From: Vulcanimicrobiota bacterium
Lineage (GTDB): Bacteria; Vulcanimicrobiota; Vulcanimicrobiia; Vulcanimicrobiales; Vulcanimicrobiaceae
Assembly (NCBI GenBank): GCA_019233165.1
Contig: JAFAMS010000098.1
Coordinates: forward strand, 1 to 11,958
Length of the DNA stretch: 11,958 nt
Reading direction: 5' to 3'
This document shows, piece by piece, positions 1-6,441 of this stretch; within the stretch, counting starts at the first letter, position 1; every line of letters starts with the position of its first letter. The notes beneath the pieces are model-generated. The model was not told the DNA's origin and ran no database searches. It worked only from the letters and a program-made list of their open reading frames with translations. A program made the position numbers and the translations under genes.

Positions 1-1290
1 CAGGCACTGCTCGTCACGCTCTACGACCAGATCCTCAAAGCCGGCGTCAAAGTCTACGAAGAGTGGTTCGCTACCGCGATCCACGTCGAGGACGGCGCGG
101 CGCGGGGACTGGTCGCGCTCGAGATGCTCACCGGCGAGCTGCACCTCGTCCGCGCCAAAGCGCTGATCGACGCCGCCGGCGGGCTCGGCCGGTTGTTCGA
201 GCCGAGCACGAACGCACTGATCTGCACCGGCGACGGCTACGCGATCGCGTATCGTGCGGGCGCTCCGCTGATGGACATGGAGATGGTGCAGTACCATCCG
301 ACGACGCTCGCTGGGAGCGGTTTCTTGATGACCGAAGCCGCGCGCGGCGAAGGCGCGTATCTCCTCAACCGCGACGGAGATCGATTCCTCAAGCGCTATG
401 CGCCGAATAAGATGGAGCTCGCCGCGCGGGACGTCGTCTCGCGCGCCGAGACGATCGAGATCGCGGAGGGACACGGGATCGACGGGAACGTGCTGCTCGA
501 CTTGCGCCACCTCGGTCGCGACGTGATCCTCAAGAAGCTTCCACAGATTCACGAGATGGCGCTCGATTATCTCGGGATCGACATGATCGAGCAGCCTGTC
601 CCGGTCAGACCGGGTATGCATTACCAGATGGGCGGGATCAAGACGGACGCGAACGGCGCGACGCAAGTCCCCGGGCTCTACGCCGCCGGCGAGGTCGCTT
701 GCGTCAGCGTCCACGGCGGAAACAGGCTCGGCGCCAACTCGCTGCTCGACACGATCGTCTTCGGGCGGCGCTCCGGGAAAGCGTCGGCCACGTACGTCAA
801 AGGTCTGGCACCTTCGCGCGGGGGCGAAGAGCTGCTGCGCTCCGAGCAGGAACGGATTCGCGAGCTCCTGGCGCGGCCGTACACCGGGGAGACGCACGCG
901 CGCCTGCGGCTCGAGCTCGCAACGATGATGGACAAGAATGTCGGCGTCTACCGCGACGCCGCCGGGCTCGAGGCCGGCCTTGCGAAGCTCGGCGAGATCA
1001 AAGCGCGCTACGCGCGGATCGCCGTCGGCGACAAGGGGAGCGTCTTCAATCAAGCCTTGACGTTCGCACTGGAACTGGGTTTCATGCTCGACTGCGCCGA
1101 GACGATCGTACGCAGCGCGATCGTGCGGACCGAGAGCCGCGGGGCGCAGGCGCGGACCGATTATCCCGAGCGCAACGACGCCGAATGGCTCAAGCACATT
1201 CTGATGACGTACCGTCCGGGCGCCGAACCGGAATGTTCCTATCTTCCCGTGACGATTACGCAATGGCAACCGGAGGTTCGCACCTACTAG
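1..1290 (+). CDS. sdhA: Succinate dehydrogenase/fumarate reductase flavoprotein subunit, C-terminal part (5' end outside window)
   Basis: Catalytic FAD subunit that interconverts succinate and fumarate and passes electrons to SdhB. The frame is open from base 1 with no start, so the N-terminal dinucleotide-binding region and the flavin-linking histidine lie outside; 429 codons are visible. Numbered from the window edge, I see the capping-domain motif HPTT (99-102) followed by FLMTEAARGEGAYLLNRDG, the active-site stretch PVRPGMHYQMGGI, the FAD-binding PGLYAAGEVACVSVHGGNRLGANSLLD (HGGNR at 238-242), and the C-terminal helical domain with ESRGAQARTDYPERND. The end, YLPVTITQWQPEVRTY, is typical of SdhA/TfrA proteins. 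The TAG stop directly abuts the ATG of sdhB. Fumarate reductase or thiol:fumarate reductase activity cannot be excluded from sequence, but the aerobic oxidase genes next door favour succinate oxidation. Confidence 0.95.
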   Translation, partial: QALLVTLYDQILKAGVKVYEEWFATAIHVEDGAARGLVALEMLTGELHLVRAKALIDAAGGLGRLFEPSTNALICTGDGYAIAYRAGAPLMDMEMVQYHPTTLAGSGFLMTEAARGEGAYLLNRDGDRFLKRYAPNKMELAARDVVSRAETIEIAEGHGIDGNVLLDLRHLGRDVILKKLPQIHEMALDYLGIDMIEQPVPVRPGMHYQMGGIKTDANGATQVPGLYAAGEVACVSVHGGNRLGANSLLDTIVFGRRSGKASATYVKGLAPSRGGEELLRSEQERIRELLARPYTGETHARLRLELATMMDKNVGVYRDAAGLEAGLAKLGEIKARYARIAVGDKGSVFNQALTFALELGFMLDCAETIVRSAIVRTESRGAQARTDYPERNDAEWLKHILMTYRPGAEPECSYLPVTITQWQPEVRTY

Positions 1291-2298
1291 ATGCAGTTCA
1301 CGATCGAAGTCGGCCGCTACAATCCCGACGGCATTTACGCGGAGAATGCGAAGCCGGGCGCCCCGTATCCGCCCCCTTGGCAACAAGCGCCGCCGCGCCG
1401 CTATCAGACCTATACGGTCGAGCTCCCCGAGTATGCGGTCGTTCTCGACGCGTTGATCGCGATCCGCGAATACCAAGACGAATCGCTCGCCGTGCGGTGC
1501 GCGTGCCGGAGCGCGATCTGCGGCTCGTGCGCGATGTGGATCAACGGCCACGCGAATCTCGCTTGCAAGAGCAAGCTCACCGAGTTCACCAAGGACGGCA
1601 AGACGCGCGTCGAGACGCCGCCTTCGATGCCGGTGATCCGCGATCTCGTTTGGGACATGAAGCCGTTCTGGGAGCAGCACAATAAAGTCAAGCCGTGGCT
1701 GGTCGGTAAACCGCTCGCCGATCCGTCGCAAGAGTACCGGGCCGATAACAGCCGGATGGAGGAGCTCATCCAGGAAGTGAGCTGCATCAGCTGCGGATGT
1801 TGTCTGATGGACTGCGAGTCGTACGCGGTGAATCCTGAGTTTTTGGGCCCGCACGCTCTCGCGAAAGCGTTCCGCTACGCCGGCGATCCGCGCGATGCGG
1901 AGACGAGAGAACGGCTCGGCGACTACAGCAAGCCCGGCGGGGTTTGGGACTGCACGCATTGCTACGAATGCGTCGCACAGTGCCCCAAGGGTGTCGCTCC
2001 GCTCGAACAGATCCTCAAACTGCGCCGAATGGCGGTCGACTCCGGCTTCACCAACAACGCCGGGACCCGCCACGCCGACGCGTTCGCAGACTCCGTCAAG
2101 CACAGCGGGCGCCTCAACGAGCTCACGCTCATGCCGCGCTCGACGGGCCTGTTCAACGTCGTCGGGCAGCTCAAGACGTTGCCGAGCGCGTTCAACATGG
2201 CGCGCGCCGGCAAGCTGCCGCCGCTGCTGCACAAGTCGATTCCCGGGGTAAAGCGGATCAAAGCGATCTTCGAACGTGTCGGAGGCAGATTCAAGTAA
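1291..2298 (+). CDS. sdhB: Succinate dehydrogenase iron-sulfur subunit with extra third-cluster cysteine
   Basis: A 335-residue electron-transfer subunit linking the SdhA flavin to SdhE and the quinone pool. The N-terminal ferredoxin domain holds the [2Fe-2S] ligands C72, C77, C80 and C92. The C-terminal domain has C165-x2-C168-x2-C171-x3-C175 and C221-x2-C224-x2-C227-x3-C231-P. In classical SdhB the last motif has C-x5-C, which gives a [3Fe-4S] centre; C224 is additional, so a second [4Fe-4S] centre is likely, as proposed for archaeal class E enzymes. Residues about 240-335 form an extension beyond the short E. coli form. The ATG follows the sdhA stop with no gap; a GGAGG at 1272-1276 is 14 bases upstream, rather far, so translational coupling is likely. 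The stop overlaps the sdhE start by one base. Confidence 0.95.
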   Translation: MQFTIEVGRYNPDGIYAENAKPGAPYPPPWQQAPPRRYQTYTVELPEYAVVLDALIAIREYQDESLAVRCACRSAICGSCAMWINGHANLACKSKLTEFTKDGKTRVETPPSMPVIRDLVWDMKPFWEQHNKVKPWLVGKPLADPSQEYRADNSRMEELIQEVSCISCGCCLMDCESYAVNPEFLGPHALAKAFRYAGDPRDAETRERLGDYSKPGGVWDCTHCYECVAQCPKGVAPLEQILKLRRMAVDSGFTNNAGTRHADAFADSVKHSGRLNELTLMPRSTGLFNVVGQLKTLPSAFNMARAGKLPPLLHKSIPGVKRIKAIFERVGGRFK

Positions 2299-3182
2299 TG
2301 CGCGTCGCCTTCTATCCCGGGTGCGTCTCGAAGGGCGCCTGCCCCGAGCTCTACGTCTCGGCCAAAGCGATCGCCGAGCCGCTCGGACTCGAGCTCGAAG
2401 AGCTCACCGAAGCTCCGTGCACCGGCGCCGGCGTCCTGAGCGAGCAGAACCCGAAGCTGGCCGACTCGCTTAACGGTCTCACCCTCGCGATGGCCGAGAG
2501 CAAGGGTGCCTCGCTCATGACGATTTGCAGCACGTGCCAAGGCGTGCTCTCGGCGACGAACCACCATCTCAAGACGGACACGGAACGTCTCGCCGGCGTC
2601 AACGCGACGATCGGCGATCAAGGCTACAGCTACGCGGGGACGACCTCCGTCAAACACTTGCTCTGGATTCTCTTCGAAGACGTCGGGCTCGATCGCATCC
2701 GCGCGTCGATCAAGCGGAAGCTCACCGGGCTCAAGATCGCGCCGTTCTACGGCTGCTACATTCTGCGCCCGGCCGAGTATCTCGGCTTGCGCGAACGCCC
2801 CGAGCGCAAGACGTACCTCGAGCAGCTGATCGGTCTCCTCGGCGCCGAAGCCGTCGAATACAGCGGCTCGACGAAGTGTTGCGGTTTTCCGATGGTCACC
2901 TTCAATCGCGACAAGTCGCTCGCGATGGGCGGGAACCACATCCTCGAAGCCAAGGACAAAGGTGCGGACCTCTTGGTCACGCCATGCCCGCTCTGCCACT
3001 TGAATCTCGACGGCCAGCAACCCGATGCGGCCCGCGTCCTGCGCAAAGACATCGGCGTCCCGATCTTCCATCTCCCGCAACTGCTCGGGCTCGCCTTCGG
3101 CTACAGTCCCGAAGAGCTGCGCCTCGACCACCACGTCGTCTCGACGAAGGGCGCGCTCGGAAAAGTCGAGCTAAAAGTCTAA
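2298..3182 (+). CDS. sdhE: Class E succinate dehydrogenase subunit SdhE (HdrB-like, two CCG domains)
   Basis: A 294-residue protein of the heterodisulfide reductase subunit B / CCG family, which replaces the haem-b anchor in class E succinate:quinone oxidoreductases. No membrane segment is visible. The N-terminal half starts with FYPGC (C9) and contains C41 in PCTGAG and C77-x2-C80. The C-terminal half has C153 in FYGCYILRP, the full CCG at C194-C195-G196, and CPLC (C230, C233). The C-terminal half can bind the non-cubane [4Fe-4S] cluster known for this family. The N-terminal half has only one cysteine where CCG has two and may hold zinc or a variant site (inference). The start is fixed by TAATG overlap with sdhB and GGAGG at 2281-2285. 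Its TAA overlaps the stop of convergent ctaF. An HdrB or a split TfrB-like protein is the alternative, but the sdhAB context supports SdhE. Confidence 0.9.
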   Translation: MRVAFYPGCVSKGACPELYVSAKAIAEPLGLELEELTEAPCTGAGVLSEQNPKLADSLNGLTLAMAESKGASLMTICSTCQGVLSATNHHLKTDTERLAGVNATIGDQGYSYAGTTSVKHLLWILFEDVGLDRIRASIKRKLTGLKIAPFYGCYILRPAEYLGLRERPERKTYLEQLIGLLGAEAVEYSGSTKCCGFPMVTFNRDKSLAMGGNHILEAKDKGADLLVTPCPLCHLNLDGQQPDAARVLRKDIGVPIFHLPQLLGLAFGYSPEELRLDHHVVSTKGALGKVELKV

Positions 3183-3553
3183 CGGCTCTCGCGCGCGAGT
3201 CCCCAGAGAACGGCGAGCAGCGCGACGAAAGCGAACGCCCCGAGCATCGGGTGTAACACGACGCCGATCAAGAACGACGCGCTCGCAAGGGCCAGCAAGA
3301 CCGGCCACGGCGATTCGATCGAGAAGACACCGATCCGTTCGCCGGCGAGCTCGCTCGGAAGCCGCTGCTCGTCGCCGTCGAGCCGCGTCTTCTTCCGGCT
3401 CGCGACGAGATACGCGAAGACGCACAGAAAGCCCAACCCGAAGACGCCGAGCAGCACCGTTCCGGTGAGATCGCGGGCGAAAAACCAGTAGAGCCCCGCG
3501 ACGGCGAGGCCGAAGGCGACGATCGAGACCGACATCCGCAGCGCAATCGTCAT
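3179..3553 (-). CDS. ctaF: Cytochrome c oxidase subunit IV (CtaF-like)
   Basis: A 124-residue small oxidase subunit of the actinobacterial cytochrome c oxidase subunit 4 type. It has about four membrane segments: residues 8-25, 31-51, 83-101 and 103-120. The loop between the second and third carries GERIGVFSIESPWP (71-84), resembling the conserved FSPHSPWP region of the family (from memory). It probably stabilises the oxidase rather than carrying a redox centre. The ATG at 3553 overlaps the ctaD stop in an ATGA arrangement, so it is the last gene of ctaC-ctaD-ctaF. A second in-frame ATG at 3535 is possible but lacks the coupling. The TAG stop shares bases with the sdhE stop on the other strand. 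Assignment rests on position, size, topology and this loop motif. Confidence 0.8.
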   Translation of the reverse strand: MTIALRMSVSIVAFGLAVAGLYWFFARDLTGTVLLGVFGLGFLCVFAYLVASRKKTRLDGDEQRLPSELAGERIGVFSIESPWPVLLALASASFLIGVVLHPMLGAFAFVALLAVLWGLARESR

Positions 3554-5139
3554 TCCGGAGAGTCTTTGGCATACTGCGGATAGTGCAGATCGAACGCCGG
3601 CCGCTTCGAGCGGATGGGGGGAAGGAAATCGAAGTTGAATTCCGGCGGCGGCGAGGACGTCGCCCACTCGAGCGTGTAGCCGCCGCCCCACGGATCGTCG
3701 GGGAGCGCCTCGCGTTTGCGCGACGATACGATCAGATTCCACACGAAGAGCGCGGTCCCGAGCGTGATCAAGAGCGCCCCGCACGATGAGAGAAGATTGA
3801 GCTCGCCCCAGCCGGGGAGCGCGGGATACGTGTAAATGCGGCGCGGCATCCCCATGAAGCCGAGGAACAGCATCGGGAAGAACGTCAGGTTGAACCCGAG
3901 GAACATGAGGACGAAGTGCGCGCGCCCCATCCGCTCGTCCAGCTTGCGTCCCCAAATCTTCGGGAACCAGAAATAGAGGGCCGCGAAGATCGCGAACATC
4001 GAGCCGCCGCCGAGCGTATAGTGAAAATGCGAGATGAGAAAATAGCTGTCCTCGGCATGGAAGTCGATCGGCGGCGACGCGACGTAAATCCCGGTGATCC
4101 CGCCGATGAGGAAATTGAGCATGAACCCGATTACGAACAGCATCGCCGTCTCGTAACTGATCGCTCCGCGCCACATCGTCCCGATCCAGTTGAAGAACTT
4201 GATACCGGTCGGTACCGCGATCGCGAACGACATGGCGGAAAAGAACGGATCGTCGACCGCGCCGGTGGTGAACATGTGGTGCGCCCAGACGCCCATCGAT
4301 AGGCCAGCGATCCCGAAGGCCGACAGCACGAGCCCCGTGTAGCCGAACACCGGCTTGCGCGAGAACACGCCGACGACTTCCGTCACGACGCCGAACATCG
4401 GCAGAATCATCACGTAAACTTCGGGATGTCCGAAGAACCAGAACAAGTGCTGGTACAGAATCGGATCTCCGCCGCCTTGGATCACGAAGAACTTTGCGCC
4501 CGCGTGCCGGTCGAGCAGGAGCATGAAGAGCACGACCGTGAGCGACGGAAAGGCCATCAACACCATGATAGCCGTCGCGATCATGTCCCATACGAACACC
4601 GGCATTCGCCACATCGACATCCCCGGTGCCCGATAGACGATCGGCGTGACGAGAAAATTAATCGCCGTGAGGATCCCGGAGATGCTCGTCATCGCGAGGC
4701 CGATGATCCACAGATCTTGGCCGCTTCCCGCGGCGACTTGAACGTCGGAGAGCGGCGCGTACGCGGTCCAGCCGGCAGACGCCGCGCCGCCGGCGGTCAG
4801 CGCGCCCGAAAAGACGGTCAGGCCGCCGAGCAGGAAGAGCCAGTACGAGAAGGCGTTCAGCCGAGGGAAGGCCATGTCCGGCGCGCCGACGTGGATCGGG
4901 ATCAGGTAGTTCGCGAGGCCAAAACCGAAGGGGGCGATGAATAAGAAGATCATCGCCGTTCCGTGCAGCGTGAACGCTTGATTGAAGGAATGCGGCCCTA
5001 TGAGATTGAGCTGCGGACGCGAGAGCTGAAGTCGGATGACGTCGGCCAGGAAGCCGGCAAGCGCGAAGAAGCTCAGACTCGTCACCATGTAGAGGATGCC
5101 GATCCGCTTGTGGTTCGTGCTGACGAGCCACTCGATCAC
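3550..5139 (-). CDS. ctaD: Cytochrome c oxidase subunit I (aa3-type, family A)
   Basis: A 529-residue catalytic subunit that reduces oxygen to water and pumps protons in the cytoplasmic membrane. Ligands visible: H59 (low-spin haem a), H371 (haem a3), H373 (haem a), and H238, H287, H288 for CuB, with Y242 placed for the His-Tyr crosslink. N77, D88 and N95 match the D-channel, E240 is the gating glutamate in HPEVY, and K314 fits the K-channel, which places it in family A. The Mg-site region reads HAEDSYF, with E363 where many enzymes have His. The GTG start at 5139 overlaps the ctaC stop (GTGA), with a GAGAGGA ribosome site about 10 bases upstream; it begins just before the typical N-terminal STNHKRIGILYM. 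The frame stays open far upstream, but that stretch is the ctaC gene read out of frame. No subunit III fusion. Confidence 0.97.
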   Translation of the reverse strand: MIEWLVSTNHKRIGILYMVTSLSFFALAGFLADVIRLQLSRPQLNLIGPHSFNQAFTLHGTAMIFLFIAPFGFGLANYLIPIHVGAPDMAFPRLNAFSYWLFLLGGLTVFSGALTAGGAASAGWTAYAPLSDVQVAAGSGQDLWIIGLAMTSISGILTAINFLVTPIVYRAPGMSMWRMPVFVWDMIATAIMVLMAFPSLTVVLFMLLLDRHAGAKFFVIQGGGDPILYQHLFWFFGHPEVYVMILPMFGVVTEVVGVFSRKPVFGYTGLVLSAFGIAGLSMGVWAHHMFTTGAVDDPFFSAMSFAIAVPTGIKFFNWIGTMWRGAISYETAMLFVIGFMLNFLIGGITGIYVASPPIDFHAEDSYFLISHFHYTLGGGSMFAIFAALYFWFPKIWGRKLDERMGRAHFVLMFLGFNLTFFPMLFLGFMGMPRRIYTYPALPGWGELNLLSSCGALLITLGTALFVWNLIVSSRKREALPDDPWGGGYTLEWATSSPPPEFNFDFLPPIRSKRPAFDLHYPQYAKDSPE

Positions 5140-5843
5140 GACGAGCTCTTCCTCTCGGCCAGCCACCGCTCGAACGCGTCGGGCGCAACGACACGCACGT
5201 TGAAGGACATGTGCGCGTGGAAGGTGCCGCAGTACTCGGCGCAGCGCCCCGGATAACTCCCCGTCTTGGTCGGACTTAGATCGAAGGCGTTGACGCGTCC
5301 GGGAACCGCGTCGCGTTTGAACAAGAACGCCGGGACCCAAAAGGCGTGCACGACGTCGCTCGAGGTCAACCGGATCTCGGTGGTGCGGCCGGCCGGCAGC
5401 ACCAGTTCGGGCGGCTCGCCTTCTTTCGCGTCGATTGCGACGTGACGCCGCGGATAGAGAAAGCGCCACGACCAGCGAAAGCCGACGACCTGTACGACCT
5501 CATCCGGCGAGACGACCAGGTTTTCGACGTGATGCTCGGCCGGATAGGTAATCGCGAAGAGGCCGCCGACGATCAGGATCGGGATCACGGTCCACGCGAT
5601 TTCGAGCGGCGGATTCTCGTGAAACCGCGCGGCTTGCACGATCGCCGGGTCACGCCGGCGATAGGCGACCGACGACCACACGATCAGTCCGCCGACAATC
5701 GCGTACACGGCGATCGCCGGGAGTGTAAAAGCGATCCACACCCCGCGCAGCTCGCTCGACTGGAGGGTAGACGGAGCGGGCAGATCGCAACCGGCAAGAA
5801 GTACCAACAGCGGTGCGAGCGCGGCCCCGATTCGCGGGTACAT
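5136..5843 (-). CDS. ctaC: Cytochrome c oxidase subunit II, CuA-containing lipoprotein
   Basis: A 235-residue subunit that receives electrons at the binuclear CuA centre on the outer face of the membrane and passes them to CtaD. The N-terminus is a short lipoprotein signal ending in LLAGC, so C19 should be lipidated. Two membrane helices follow, at about 35-57 and 83-100. The cupredoxin domain has all CuA ligands: H166, C201, E203 (backbone), C205, H209 and M212 in CAEYCGTFHAHM. No fused cytochrome c domain is present, which agrees with direct electron transfer from a membrane-bound cytochrome such as QcrC. Starts at 5843, 5852 and 5876 are all in frame; I prefer 5843 because it gives the most compact signal peptide, but none has a good ribosome site. 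The 5' end lies in an inverted repeat shared with divergent ctaE. First gene of ctaC-ctaD-ctaF. Confidence 0.95.
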   Translation of the reverse strand: MYPRIGAALAPLLVLLAGCDLPAPSTLQSSELRGVWIAFTLPAIAVYAIVGGLIVWSSVAYRRRDPAIVQAARFHENPPLEIAWTVIPILIVGGLFAITYPAEHHVENLVVSPDEVVQVVGFRWSWRFLYPRRHVAIDAKEGEPPELVLPAGRTTEIRLTSSDVVHAFWVPAFLFKRDAVPGRVNAFDLSPTKTGSYPGRCAEYCGTFHAHMSFNVRVVAPDAFERWLAERKSSS

Positions 5844-5864
5844 GCACGGCATCGTACCCGTGAA
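5831..5864. promoter_or_regulatory. Long inverted repeat over the divergent ctaC/ctaE start codons
   Basis: The left arm TTCGCGGGTACATGC (5831-5845) pairs with the right arm at 5849-5864 across a 3-base loop (ACG). There is one bulged C at 5853 and one G-T pair (5834/5861); the other 14 pairs are Watson-Crick. The repeat covers both candidate ctaE starts (ATG 5842, GTG 5860) and two of the three ctaC starts (5843, 5852). It could be an operator for a dimeric regulator, or a hairpin in both mRNAs that hides the start codons. The inverted repeat is seen directly; its role is inference. Confidence 0.55.
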
Positions 5865-6441
5865 CGAAGCAAGCATCTCCGAAGAACGACTCGAAGTTCG
5901 CGGGCACGCGCTGATTCTCGGCGTCGTGCTCTTCCTTGCGTCGGAGCTGATGTTCTTCGCCGCATGGTTCGCGACGTATTTCGAATTGCGCGGTAACAGC
6001 CGGGTGTGGCCCCCGCCCGGCGTCCGGCTCGACCTCGTCGAATCGTCGATTGGGACGCTGCTTCTGGGCGCCTCGAGCCTGTTCGTCCTCTTCGCGCTAC
6101 GCAGGATTCGCAAACGTCGTCCGCTGCTCGCCCGCGCGTGGCTCGCGGGGGCGATTGCCTGCGCCTGCGCGTTTCTCGCGTTGACGTTCCACGGTTGGAC
6201 GAAGAACGGGTTCGGGATCGGAAGCCACGCGTATGGATCGACGTACTACGGCCTGACCGGCTTTCACGCGCTGCACGTGACCGCCGGCGTCATCGCCTTA
6301 ACATACGTCCTCGTGGGGGCGAACAAACCCGCGTTCGCGGCGGCCGACGCCGCGGGGGCCGACGCGATCGGCTACTATTGGCATTTCGTTTTCGCGGTCT
6401 GGTTTCTCGGCATCTGGCCGCTGGTGTACTTCGTCAGATGA
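5842..6441 (+). CDS. ctaE: Cytochrome c oxidase subunit III (short, five-helix form)
   Basis: A 199-residue membrane subunit that supports stability and proton uptake of the oxidase and has no redox metal. About five helices are seen: residues 24-46 (with the conserved Glu, E35, in LFLASELMFF), 63-85, 93-117, 136-158 and 175-198 (YWHFVFAVWFLGIWP, matching the family's YWHFVD-VW motif). The length suits the bacterial form that lacks the first two helices. The ATG at 5842 overlaps the ctaC start codon on the other strand; the in-frame GTG at 5860 is a reasonable alternative, giving 193 residues. Neither has a clear ribosome site. Its stop overlaps the qcrA start (ATGA). The ctaE-qcr linkage is known from Actinobacteria and suggests coordinated supply of bc and oxidase parts. 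Confidence 0.93.
   Translation: MHGIVPVNEASISEERLEVRGHALILGVVLFLASELMFFAAWFATYFELRGNSRVWPPPGVRLDLVESSIGTLLLGASSLFVLFALRRIRKRRPLLARAWLAGAIACACAFLALTFHGWTKNGFGIGSHAYGSTYYGLTGFHALHVTAGVIALTYVLVGANKPAFAAADAAGADAIGYYWHFVFAVWFLGIWPLVYFVR

Noticed and set aside
1962..3134. 390-codon open frame antisense to sdhB/sdhE
   Set aside because: High-GC shadow frame with charged, low-complexity sequence and no recognisable domain; the opposite strand carries clear Fe-S proteins.
2298..3182. Reading sdhE as part of a TfrB-type fusion or a methanogen HdrB
   Set aside because: It is a separate gene with its own start, and the setting is aerobic respiration; thiol:fumarate reductase remains only a minor alternative.
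3188..3199. Perfect 12-base palindrome CTCGCGCGCGAG after sdhE
   Set aside because: It lies in ctaF codons (LARES region), has no loop room for a stable hairpin and no T-tract; such CG palindromes are expected at this GC content.
5140..5469. In-frame extension of ctaD upstream of its GTG, giving a 639-residue protein
   Set aside because: The extra residues are arginine-rich and are the ctaC coding sequence read in another frame. The typical subunit I N-terminus begins right at the GTG, which has a ribosome site and a GTGA overlap.
5346..5996. 216-codon plus-strand frame across ctaC and the start of ctaE
   Set aside because: Arginine-rich shadow frame that runs over two well-supported genes.
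5844..6113. Longer ctaC reading frame starting at 6113
   Set aside because: The extension has no signal-peptide character and lies over ctaE. The lipoprotein signal begins near 5843-5876.
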